Shown here piece by piece: positions 10,457 through 18,316 of a stretch of DNA of 64,000 nucleotides. Positions within the stretch are counted from its first letter, which is position 1; every line of letters begins with the position of its first letter. The notes beneath the pieces were generated by a model. It was not told the DNA's origin. It worked only from the letters and a program-made list of their open reading frames with translations, and did not search any database. Where the stretch lies: positions 62,001-126,000 of the forward strand of contig CAVVFX010000004.1 in NCBI GenBank assembly GCA_963747535.1, given 5' to 3'. The translations under genes were made by a program, and so were the position numbers. Source of the DNA: CAVVFX01 sp963747535. GTDB lineage: Bacteria > Acidobacteriota > Terriglobia > Bryobacterales > Bryobacteraceae.

Positions 10457-11311
10457 ATGGATAATCTCAAGCGGATCCTCCTTGTTGACGACGATGCCGG
10501 AGTCGTAGACTACCTCTCCATCGCGCTGCGGGAAGAGGGCCAGATCGAACATGCATCCACGGCCGAGGAGGCTCTCTCCTTTCTCGGGCACACCTCTTAC
10601 GACGTGATTCTGACGGATTTGAGAATGCCTGGCATAGGTGGCCTTGAACTTCTGCGGCGCGCCCATGACATCCAGCCCGATACCCCGGTGATTGTCATGA
10701 CCGGCGACAGCGCGCCCGACGCGGTTGCGGAGTCACTTCGCCACCAGGCCTTCACGTACCTGATAAAACCGTTCACCCTGCATGCTTTGAAGGATGCGAT
10801 CTCTTGCGCCCTCACTTCCACCGACGGCCACGACGATATTCGTATCCTTTCCGCGAAACCAACCTGGATCACTCTCTCGCTACGCTGCAAGCTGGACATC
10901 GCGGATCGTATCCTGAACTTTCTCCGCGCCATGGATATCGATCTGACCCACGAAGAACAGGATCACCTGGCCACGGTTTTCCGCGAACTGCTGATCAATG
11001 CCATCGAACACGGCGGGCATTCCGATCCTGACCAGCGCGTCGAACTGACTTGCATCCGAACCGCCACCGCCATCATTTACTACCTGCACGATCCTGGCGA
11101 GGGTTTCTCGTTCGACAAGATTCCGCACGCGGCGATCTCCAATGACCCTGCCGATCCAGTGGGCCATACCGAGATTCGCGACCAGTTGGGAATTCGCCCG
11201 GGAGGCTTCGGCCTGCTCATGACTCGCAAGCTTGCCGATGAGCTGATTTACAACGAGAAAGGCAACGAAGTGATGGTCGTGAAATACCTCAAGCCGAAGA
11301 ATCCGAAATGA
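10457..11311 (+). CDS. Response regulator receiver fused to HATPase_c (RsbW/anti-sigma type) domain
   Basis: The product has 284 residues from ATG 10457; the longer upstream frame has no support and is rich in Arg. Residues 1-120 are a CheY-like receiver (acidic cluster DDDAG, phospho-acceptor D54 in DVILTDLRMPG, T82/K104 in IKPF). Residues about 135-280 are a GHKL ATPase with N-box FRELLINAIEHGG, DPGEGF and a G2-like RPGGFGLLMTRKLADEL. No His dimerization domain is seen, so the ATPase is more like serine-kinase anti-sigma factors (HATPase_c_2) than a sensor kinase. The predicted role is phosphorylation-controlled partner switching. Its stop overlaps the next ATG (ATGA). Confidence 0.85.
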   Translation: MDNLKRILLVDDDAGVVDYLSIALREEGQIEHASTAEEALSFLGHTSYDVILTDLRMPGIGGLELLRRAHDIQPDTPVIVMTGDSAPDAVAESLRHQAFTYLIKPFTLHALKDAISCALTSTDGHDDIRILSAKPTWITLSLRCKLDIADRILNFLRAMDIDLTHEEQDHLATVFRELLINAIEHGGHSDPDQRVELTCIRTATAIIYYLHDPGEGFSFDKIPHAAISNDPADPVGHTEIRDQLGIRPGGFGLLMTRKLADELIYNEKGNEVMVVKYLKPKNPK

Positions 11312-12798
11312 AGGAACCCGACTTCAGCCGGCCCACCAAAAACTGCCTGGCACCCGTACGACAGACGATCGTTTTTTGTCGTCTGTCGGCCGGCGGCAAC
11401 CGGCGACTTCCCGGATTTTCAAGGGTAGGCTGCGTAGTAGCCCTCGTACTCCTCTCTCCCCTCATCCTCGGCGCCGAGAAGGCCGATCTCATCGTCACCG
11501 CGCACTATGTTGTCACCATGGATGCGCAACAGCATTTGATCCAGGACGGCGCGGTCGCGGTTCACGGGGAACGCATCGCCGCGGTGGGCCCTCGCGCAGA
11601 CATCGACCGCCGTTTCGAAGCGGCGAAACGCATCGACAGGGGCGACTCCATCCTCATGCCCGGCCTGATCAACACCCACACGCATGCGGCTATGTCCCTG
11701 TTCCGCGGCATCGCGGACGATATGAATCTGCAGGACTGGCTGAATAAATTCATCTTCCCGGCCGAGAAAAAGAACGTAACGCCCGAGTTTGTCCGCTGGG
11801 GAACCCGCCTCGCCTGCCTTGAAATGCTCCGCGGCGGAATCACCACTTACACCGACATGTATTATTTCGAGGACACCGTAGCCTCGACTACGCGTGAGGC
11901 CGGCATGCGCGGCGTCCTGGGAGAAACGATCATCGGATTCCCGGTGAATGACGCCCCGACTCCGGCCGCGGCGCTGAAGTTAGCCGAAGGCTTTCTCCGC
12001 CACTACCACAAGGACCCGCTCATCATCCCGGCGCTGGCGCCTCACGCGCCCTACACCAATTCCGACGAGACGTTGAAAGCCTGCCGTGCCCTTGCTCTCC
12101 ACTACAATGCGCCTGTTCTGATCCACCTCTCCGAAACCAAAAAAGAGAATGAGGATTCACTTCGCGAACATCATGTGACGCCCGCGCAGCGCCTCGATTC
12201 CCTCGGTTTCTTCCGCGGGCGCACCCTCGTCGCCCATGCTGTCTGGGTGACCGATGACGATATCGCGATTCTCAAGCGCACCAACACCGGCGTGGCTCAC
12301 TGCCCGTCCAGCAACATGATGCTCGCGAGCGGTGCGGCTCCGGTGGTGAAGATGCTCGATCGCGGTTTGAACGTTGGCCTCGGAACCGACGGACCCGCGG
12401 GCAGCAACAATGATTTCGATCTTTTTGAAGAGATGGATCTGGCGGCCAAGTTACAAAAGTTGATCACCAAAGATCCGCGCGCCCTGCCTGCCCGGACGGC
12501 GGTGGCTATGGCGACGATCATCGGAGCCAAGGCTCTCGGTGTCGATAAGGAAATCGGCTCGCTCGAAGCCGGTAAGCGCGCGGATCTGATTTCCATCCGG
12601 CTCGACCGCGCGCACGCGGTTCCCATGTACGACGTCTACTCGCAACTCGTCTATGCGCTCAAAGCCTCCGATGTGACTGACGTGATTGTGAATGGAAAAA
12701 TGGTCGTGGAGCATTCGCGGTGTCTGACGATTGATGTTCCCGCTACCTTGGCGAAAGCCAGGGAGTATGGCATAAAGATCGCGCAATCGTTAAAATAG
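11308..12798 (+). CDS. Exported amidohydrolase, MTA/SAH-deaminase (MtaD) type
   Basis: The product has 496 residues. The metal-dependent amidohydrolase motifs are complete: NTHTHAAM (HxH, zinc), APHAPY, IHLSETKKE, AHAVWV and LGTDGPAGSNND, the last typical of methylthioadenosine/S-adenosylhomocysteine and related deaminases. A hydrophobic signal-like segment (CVVALVLLSPLILGAE) begins about 40 residues in. No ATG, GTG or TTG exists between 11308 and that segment in this frame, so ATG 11308 is the likely start. The 40-residue leader includes translated family A repeat sequence (VRQTIVFCRL). It overlaps the preceding gene as ATGA. The deaminase assignment is by family; the substrate could be another aminated heterocycle. 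Confidence 0.85.
   Translation: MKEPDFSRPTKNCLAPVRQTIVFCRLSAGGNRRLPGFSRVGCVVALVLLSPLILGAEKADLIVTAHYVVTMDAQQHLIQDGAVAVHGERIAAVGPRADIDRRFEAAKRIDRGDSILMPGLINTHTHAAMSLFRGIADDMNLQDWLNKFIFPAEKKNVTPEFVRWGTRLACLEMLRGGITTYTDMYYFEDTVASTTREAGMRGVLGETIIGFPVNDAPTPAAALKLAEGFLRHYHKDPLIIPALAPHAPYTNSDETLKACRALALHYNAPVLIHLSETKKENEDSLREHHVTPAQRLDSLGFFRGRTLVAHAVWVTDDDIAILKRTNTGVAHCPSSNMMLASGAAPVVKMLDRGLNVGLGTDGPAGSNNDFDLFEEMDLAAKLQKLITKDPRALPARTAVAMATIIGAKALGVDKEIGSLEAGKRADLISIRLDRAHAVPMYDVYSQLVYALKASDVTDVIVNGKMVVEHSRCLTIDVPATLAKAREYGIKIAQSLK
11359..11388 (+). repeat. Dispersed hairpin repeat, family A, copy 5, inside a coding region
   Basis: CGACAGACGA and TCGTCTGTCG form a perfect 10-bp stem around the family loop TCGTTTTTTG. 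Compared with other copies, two stem positions have changed on both arms together, preserving pairing. It lies in frame within the amidohydrolase leader. Confidence 0.8.
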
Positions 12799-12816
12799 AC
12801 TCCACGGTAATTCGCT

Positions 12817-13185
12817 ATGCGCAGGCGTTTGATTGCTCTACTCCTGTTCGCTGTCTCAACCTCCGCAGTAGCTGCGGACTTCGCGGGCGAATGGAGCGGG
12901 ACGAGCGTTGCCAACACTAACGGAAAGAAATCCTTCTATTTCATCTTCTGGGAGGACGGCACCACTTTGAATGGCAGCGGGGGCCGGGATCTGTCTGACC
13001 AGGACGTCATCCAGAACGGCACGATTGACGGCAACAAAATCTCTTTCGACCTTTCCCCCGGCGCCAATGCCGCATTTCACTTCGAATTGACCGTCGACGG
13101 AGCGGACCTGAAAGGCACTTTCGAATACAAGAGCGATCACGGATCCGACGCGGGCACGCTGTCGCTAAAGAAAGTCAAAACCTAA
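12817..13185 (+). CDS. Small exported protein of unknown function
   Basis: The 122-residue product has a clear signal peptide (MRRRLIALLLF..., cleavage near AVAAD). The mature part is predicted beta-rich, starting DFAGEWSGTS and ending with GTLSLKKV, a pattern seen in small lipocalin-like or avidin-like barrels. No catalytic motif is visible. It follows the amidohydrolase by 18 bases and may be co-transcribed. Confidence 0.65.
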   Translation: MRRRLIALLLFAVSTSAVAADFAGEWSGTSVANTNGKKSFYFIFWEDGTTLNGSGGRDLSDQDVIQNGTIDGNKISFDLSPGANAAFHFELTVDGADLKGTFEYKSDHGSDAGTLSLKKVKT

Positions 13186-13263
13186 GCGCCTTTTACCGCC
13201 CGCTCGTGCCCAAAACCGAAACCTCCATTTCAAACCTCGAGATGTCGGCGCGGTGATCTTCCC

Positions 13264-13286
13264 GGGCCGCCTCCGGATGGCGGCCC
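13264..13286. terminator. Stem-loop between convergent genes
   Basis: GGGCCGCC and GGCGGCCC make a perfect 8-bp stem with a 7-base loop, placed between the ends of a rightward gene (13185) and the leftward hsp20 gene (13303). No T-run follows on either strand, so it may act as a processing barrier or a Rho-assisted terminator. Confidence 0.5.
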
Positions 13287-13302
13287 GCGTCGCGCTCAGC
13301 CT

Positions 13303-13794
13303 TTACGACTTGGCCGTGATGGCTTTGCGTCCTTCGCCGGTCTTGATCTCAATCTGCTTCGGCTTGCTGGCCTCGGTAATGGGCAACTGGATGTCCAGAA
13401 CCCCATTGTTCAACTCGCAATGGATGTGGTCGACGTCGAGACCCGTCGGCAGCGTCACGGCCGAGTAGAATTTGCCGTAGGCCAACTGCAAATAAGCGGT
13501 CTTCTTGAAGCCCTCCGGCGCTCGACGTTCACCTTCGATAATGAGTTGGTTATTCTGCACACTCACTTTCAAGTCCTTCTCGGATACACCGGGAAGAATG
13601 GCACGCAGGTTCAGGTAATTGTCGTTCCAACCTGATTCGAGCATCGGGCTGAAAGTCCAGGTCCTCTCACCAGCCGCAGTCGTTCCCGCAGCCTGCATCT
13701 GGTTTCCATAGAAGTTCTCGAACATCTGATCGACAGATCGCCGGAACTGATCCAACGTCTGTCGAACATCGCTACCTAATACTGTGTTCAACAT
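13303..13794 (-). CDS. Hsp20/alpha-crystallin small heat-shock protein
   Basis: The 163-residue product has an N-terminal amphipathic region (VDQMFENFYGNQ) followed by the alpha-crystallin domain from about residue 50 to 145. Typical strand motifs are LRAILPGVSEKDLKVSV, LIIEGERR and the ELNNGVLDIQLP turn near the C-terminus. ATP-independent holdase chaperone. A strong ribosome site AAGGAG lies 7 bases before ATG. The upstream 13795-14054 spacer contains an 8-bp palindrome CTCGCGAG but no clear CIRCE element. Confidence 0.9.
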   Translation of the reverse strand: MLNTVLGSDVRQTLDQFRRSVDQMFENFYGNQMQAAGTTAAGERTWTFSPMLESGWNDNYLNLRAILPGVSEKDLKVSVQNNQLIIEGERRAPEGFKKTAYLQLAYGKFYSAVTLPTGLDVDHIHCELNNGVLDIQLPITEASKPKQIEIKTGEGRKAITAKS

Positions 13795-14054
13795 ATGATC
13801 TCCTTATACTGCTTCGTTGGATTGGGTGAAAGGGTTGGATACTCGCGAGTGGATAATTTACCGGTAGCGTTCTGGAGTGCCGCCATCGGCGGCTCAAAGC
13901 GCTGCCGGGAAAATCTATCCCGACCCTCTCAGAGAATCACTTTCGCCTTCCAGATTGCCACCGCCGCGCTATCTTGTCAATGCTACATAGGTAAAACTGG
14001 ATTGAATCGAACCGTCCGCATGAGCTATCTTAACAGTTAGAGGCAACTTTCAAA

Positions 14055-14318
14055 TTGTGCCAGCCCCCTCATCCTGATTCGCTCGCAGGGTTACGCCGTC
14101 TGCAAGACGAAGTGAGCGGCCGGGGAGACGATTGCCTTGCTCTGCTGCTCGCCGGCGTCGACCTGTACACTACCATCGGCCGCGAGTGGGAACTGCTCGA
14201 AACCATGCGCGAGTTTGCTCACGCAGCCGACGAAATGGTCCGCAATACACCCTCCGCCGCCGATCTGCAGAAACTCTACGAACGCGAGAGCGGGCCGGAC
14301 GAGCCCGAATCGCACTAG
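14055..14318 (+). CDS. Hypothetical small protein
   Basis: An 87-residue frame opens with TTG. The sequence is helical and acidic (LALLLAGVDLYTTIGREWELLETM, then ADEMVRNTPSAADL), with no signal or membrane segment. No family is recognised. A weak start codon and no clear ribosome site make this uncertain; composition is gene-like. Confidence 0.35.
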   Translation: MCQPPHPDSLAGLRRLQDEVSGRGDDCLALLLAGVDLYTTIGREWELLETMREFAHAADEMVRNTPSAADLQKLYERESGPDEPESH

Positions 14319-14426
14319 TTGAGGTCGCGCAGCCGAATGGCGAACTTAGCTCCGTGTAGTGCGCCAGTGCGGGACGATAGTGCCGCAGCCAATTGAAACC
14401 GCTATTTCGCACGACTACGCTACATC

Positions 14427-14667
14427 CTAGTCTATCAAGACTATATCCTAGCGGGAGTTTACTGCGAATGGCGTCACCGGAGAAATACCGAAACCGACAA
14501 ACCATTGTTGCTGAATATGATGGCCTGTGGATTTTCCTCGCGAAAGTGTATTACCCTATGTCGCGTGGGTACTACGACATAAGTTGAGGCAAATGTTTGC
14601 AAAACATGGACCTTATTTTTTGTTCCGAAAAGCTCGCAGTAAACTCCCGCTAGTCTATCAAGACTAT
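14427..14667. repeat. 206-bp inverted-repeat element flanked by 18-bp direct repeats
   Basis: A perfect 20-bp inverted repeat (14448-14467 against 14634-14653; arm starts CTAGCGGGAG) encloses 166 bp. An 18-bp direct repeat CTAGTCTATCAAGACTAT occurs at 14427-14444 and again at 14650-14667, followed by more CTATCAGGAC-like units to about 14690. Inside are two smaller perfect palindromes (TATGTCG/CGACATA and ATGTTT/AAACAT). No protein of note is encoded. It occupies most of the 505-bp space 14319-14823 ahead of the restriction-modification genes and could be a miniature mobile element or regulatory array. Confidence 0.65.
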
Positions 14668-14823
14668 CAGGACTACAGGACTATCAGGTGCGACGCCTCA
14701 GTTTCCTGGGCGATTTTAGTAACGCGGCCCGCCGTCGGACTTATCACCTACTCCACCTTACTGCTGCGAGTGGAATTGCGTTTTCACGCAAGACGCAGCA
14801 CTATAAGATGGGAACGATAACTG

Positions 14824-16536
14824 TTGGAAAACCAGATCACATTGCGAGGAACGCGTGGCATTCAGCAGATGCTCTTCGCCCCGACCCAACTCGTGCGGTC
14901 GGTTGCGTCGCCGGAGGTCAAAGGAGTTGTCTACACGAAGCATTGGGTTGTCGATCTGCTCCTCGATTTGGCGGGCTACCGCTCAGAAAACAATCTGGTG
15001 GATGCTTTGGCGGTTGAGCCATCTGCCGGGAACGGCGCATTTCTTGGACCTATGATCGGGCGCCTGATTGAATCATGCCGCAAGTTCGATCGGCCGGTGT
15101 CAGATTGCCAGAATTCCCTCATGGCGTACGAACTGGATGGTGAAACATCAGCCCGCGCGCGCGGGCTTGCAATTCGCGCGCTTCGCGATCACGGTGTTAA
15201 GCGCCCGCTAGCCGAAGACCTCGCCGCGGGATGGGTGCGCGCGGCGGACTACCTTCTGGAAGCGAACATTGAAGCAGATTTTGTGGTTGGTAATCCGCCT
15301 TATGTGCGGCTAGAGGACATTCCCGAAGAGACTGCATCACTTTATCGTGATTGGTACCCTGCTATGCGAGGGCGGGCTGACCTCTACGTGGCGTTCTTCG
15401 AAGCGGCTCTCCGGGCACTGAAGAAGGGAGGCGTGTGCGCGTTCATTTGCGCTGACCGGTGGATGCGAAATCAATACGGCGCTGAACTGCGCGAACTGAT
15501 CACGTCGGCCTATGGCGTCGAGGTCGTGCTTGAAATGCACAATGCCGATGCTTTCCACGATGAAGTGGACGCTTATCCTGCCATCACCGTGATCAGACGC
15601 CAGAAGCAGGGAGCGGCCGTGGTGGCGAGCGCCGGGCCGGAAGCGGCAAAGGTCGAATCAGGACGGCTCTTTGCGGCGCTTCAGGCAACCGCGATGCCCG
15701 GCAAATTGGGGACTTTGCCGCAAGGCCTGCGGACGGCGGTTGTGAAGACCTGGTTCAAAGGCACGGACCCCTGGCCCTGTCATTCACCGGAACAACTTGC
15801 ATTGCTGCGCCGCCTCGAGGACCGGTTTCCGGCACTCGAATCGAGCGCCAAGGTAGGCATCGGCGTTGCAACCGGCAACGACGGAGTCTTTATTACGAAG
15901 GATGCGAGCTTGGTTGAACCGTCGCGGTTGCTGAAGTTGGCGGTTGCCAAAGACATCGTGGAAGGCGTCATGAAATGGTCGGGCAACTACCTGGTGGACC
16001 CATGGGATAGGGACGGCCTAGTCAAAATGGATGGATTTCCGCTTCTCCGTGCTTATTTTGAAAAGCATGCAAATGAATTGAAGAAACGTCATACGGCCGC
16101 CAGGAATGTGCTCGGATGGTACAAGACCATCGACCGAGTGACCCATGCTTTGACGTGGAGACCCAAACTCTATATTGCGGATATCAAGAGTGTGCTCGAT
16201 CCGGTTTTGGATCGTGGCGAGACTTACCCGCACCATAATCTGTATTTCGTGCAGTCGGATGAATGGGATCTCGAAGTACTCGGCGGCTTGCTGATGTCTA
16301 CCGTCGGACAATTCTTTGTCGAAGCCTACGCCGTCAGAATGCGCGGAGGCTACCTGCGGTTCCAGGCCCAATATCTTCGCAGGATTCGGGTCCCTGGTCC
16401 GGAAGCCGTCTCGAGATTTCAATCAGAGGAGCTGATAGAGGCCTTCCGTAAGCGCGACAAACAAAGCGCTACGATGGTTGCGCTTCAGGTCTACGGAATC
16501 GATCAGCACGAGATGGAGGCAGCGCTTGGACGTTGA
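14824..16536 (+). CDS. Adenine-specific DNA methyltransferase of a type II R-M system (XhoI/PaeR7I type)
   Basis: The product has 570 residues. Motif I (AVEPSAGNG, residues 63-71) binds S-adenosylmethionine and motif IV NPPYVR (N157-) is the catalytic loop of N6-adenine methylases. The order is gamma-like, with the target-recognition region in the C-terminal half. The next gene, overlapping by 11 bases, is an XhoI-family endonuclease, so this should protect the same site, predicted CTCGAG. The start is TTG 14824; an in-frame ATG lies 15 codons in. It contains one CTCGAG itself (15814-15819). The pair looks like a mobile defence cassette, and the surrounding DNA is visibly richer in A/T and repeats. 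Confidence 0.85.
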   Translation: MENQITLRGTRGIQQMLFAPTQLVRSVASPEVKGVVYTKHWVVDLLLDLAGYRSENNLVDALAVEPSAGNGAFLGPMIGRLIESCRKFDRPVSDCQNSLMAYELDGETSARARGLAIRALRDHGVKRPLAEDLAAGWVRAADYLLEANIEADFVVGNPPYVRLEDIPEETASLYRDWYPAMRGRADLYVAFFEAALRALKKGGVCAFICADRWMRNQYGAELRELITSAYGVEVVLEMHNADAFHDEVDAYPAITVIRRQKQGAAVVASAGPEAAKVESGRLFAALQATAMPGKLGTLPQGLRTAVVKTWFKGTDPWPCHSPEQLALLRRLEDRFPALESSAKVGIGVATGNDGVFITKDASLVEPSRLLKLAVAKDIVEGVMKWSGNYLVDPWDRDGLVKMDGFPLLRAYFEKHANELKKRHTAARNVLGWYKTIDRVTHALTWRPKLYIADIKSVLDPVLDRGETYPHHNLYFVQSDEWDLEVLGGLLMSTVGQFFVEAYAVRMRGGYLRFQAQYLRRIRVPGPEAVSRFQSEELIEAFRKRDKQSATMVALQVYGIDQHEMEAALGR

Positions 16537-17287
16537 TCAACGGTTGCAGGAAGCCGTTCAGAGCTACTGGGACGCACGCGCAAAAAACAAAGAAAAGCAG
16601 GCGCAATCCGGGAAAATCGACGCCGGCACTCGCGGCGAGGTGACTGGTGGCACCCAAATGGGGGCGCTCGAGGTTTTGGTTGCTGACATTCTTTGCGCCA
16701 CGGGCCTGGAGAGGCTCGATGTTCGAACCCGCACGTCGTTAGAGCTTCCAGGCTATTTCAGAGCTACAAAAAAGTGGGACCTGATTGTCGTGTCGAAGGG
16801 TCAATTGGTGCTGGCGATGGAGTTCAAATCGCAGGCTGGCAAATCGATTGGCAATAACGTCAACAACCGGTCCGAAGAGGCGGTGGGAAGTGCAAAGGAC
16901 ATTTGGACGGCCTTCCGGGAGGGCCGATTTGGAAACGCCCCGAGCCCGTTTCTCGGCTACCTTTTCCTGTTAGAGGACCGCGACAACGTGAAGAGGCCGG
17001 TCGCGAACAAGGAACCGTACTTCCCTGTCGATCCTGTATTTCGGGGCGACGCCAGGAAAGCTAAGAACAACCCCGATCGATTTCAGGGCGTCTCTTACGG
17101 CAAGCGCTACGAATTGCTCTGCCGTCGGCTGGTTCTGGAGCGCCTGTACAATTCCGCCTGCTTCATCATGGCGACTAACTCGAAGGTCACCAGGATCACT
17201 CAGCCCGCCGAAGACTTGACGTTTAAACGTTTCGCGGCTGCGCTGCGCGGCCATGCAGTAACTTTTCTGGGTAGCCAGGTAGGGTGA
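16526..17287 (+). CDS. XhoI/PaeR7I-family type II restriction endonuclease
   Basis: The product has 253 residues from TTG 16526, chosen because GGAGG (16515-16519) lies 6 bases upstream and the protein then begins like PaeR7I. The PD-(D/E)xK-type site is D85 in KKWDLIVV with E99-F-K101 in AMEFKSQAG. The following GNNVNNRSEEAVGSAKD block and FLGYLFLLED are hallmarks of the XhoI family, whose known members cut C^TCGAG. It overlaps the methylase stop by 11 bases, so translation of the toxin-like nuclease depends on the methylase message. No separate controller protein gene is seen. Confidence 0.88.
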   Translation: MDVDQRLQEAVQSYWDARAKNKEKQAQSGKIDAGTRGEVTGGTQMGALEVLVADILCATGLERLDVRTRTSLELPGYFRATKKWDLIVVSKGQLVLAMEFKSQAGKSIGNNVNNRSEEAVGSAKDIWTAFREGRFGNAPSPFLGYLFLLEDRDNVKRPVANKEPYFPVDPVFRGDARKAKNNPDRFQGVSYGKRYELLCRRLVLERLYNSACFIMATNSKVTRITQPAEDLTFKRFAAALRGHAVTFLGSQVG

Positions 17288-18316
17288 ATTAGACCGTAAC
17301 CGCCGCAACTCTGGCCGATCTCATTCTCGGGGATGGCGCACCCACCCCACCGTGATGCTGACATCAGATGGCGTTTGAGCGTTTGGGAGAACGCTTCCGG
17401 AAAGATTTCCACATACGTAGACATATATTCCCAGGCAAACCAACCACATACAACAGCTTGCCCGCCTCTTTACCACACTGGCGTGAGATAGTGGAATCGG
17501 AAGAGCTGCTGCGCCACCTCTCAAGCTCGGCCAATCCGATGCGCCGCCGGCGGTTTTAAGTCTCTTTCTTTTCTGCCAGGACGATACGCCGACCATCGCC
17601 CTCCGATCGATGGGGCGCAAGCGCAGTTGAACCGGAACTTCTTTCCAGACCGGCCGGCTCCATTGCTGGTGAGAAGTCCCGTCTTGGCTTAACTCTCACT
17701 CGCGTTATTGTTCCATGCTGCTCAAGGAGGACCGCCTGAGACGAGATCAGATCACCGTCGAGAAGACCCGCCTTGCCGGATCAAAACCAAAAAACCATCA
17801 CCCGAGTTCCTTTTTTCCGCTAAGCCCGGGAGAAGTCACTGGTTCCTTTTTTTTCGCCCAGTCGGTATCCTGTCGCCCATTTGTGCATCCCCCGAAATTG
17901 TGCAACATTTTGCACAAAGCCAGTTCCGCGATTACCCGCATCCCCTCACAACCCAAACATACAACAAGCTTTATCGAAAATTGGCTTCGAACCGCAAAAC
18001 CTATGCGACGACCCCGGCCAGCCCCTCCAAGGCCCCAAATTGGCTTCTTCCGAAAATATCGCGCAACGCCGGTGCGAGAAGGGTGGCAAGTCACCTCAAA
18101 TCTTGGACTTATCTGCGTTCATCTGTGTTCATCCCTGCGGCCCTCGGCTTTTCTCTTCTACGTCCGTACAACTCGCGCAAGCGGTGTTCAGCCCCAATTT
18201 TCATCTCCTGGGGTGACCGCGCCTAGCGGTCAAGACTTTCGATCCGCAAAACGCCACACGCGTCGCGCTCCGGTGCTATCCTCGTATCAATCCGTACTTT
18301 TCGCTTTGGAGCTTAC
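17288..18316. other. Gene-poor 1-kb region holding a diverged dispersed repeat
   Basis: No convincing gene is seen; the frames here lack family signatures and ribosome sites. The right half (about 17899-18142) is a repeat related to 54617-54786 (separate entry). A GC palindrome (CCGCCGGCGG) followed by T-rich sequence near 17546-17575 may end the R-M transcript. Confidence 0.5.
17899..18142 (+). repeat. Long dispersed repeat, family C, copy 1
   Basis: It begins with the perfect inverted repeat TGTGCAA-CATT-TTGCACA (17899-17916). At 17977-17999 it has a 23-bp block identical to the complement of 54684-54706 (central GGCTTCGAACCGC), and it ends near GTTCATCTGTGTTCATCC (about 18117-18134). A second AAATTGGCTTC lies at about 18037, suggesting internal duplication. 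Confidence 0.6.

Noticed and set aside
17368..17559. 63-codon rightward frame after the endonuclease gene
   Set aside because: It might be a small gene, but no ribosome site, family or conserved feature supports it.
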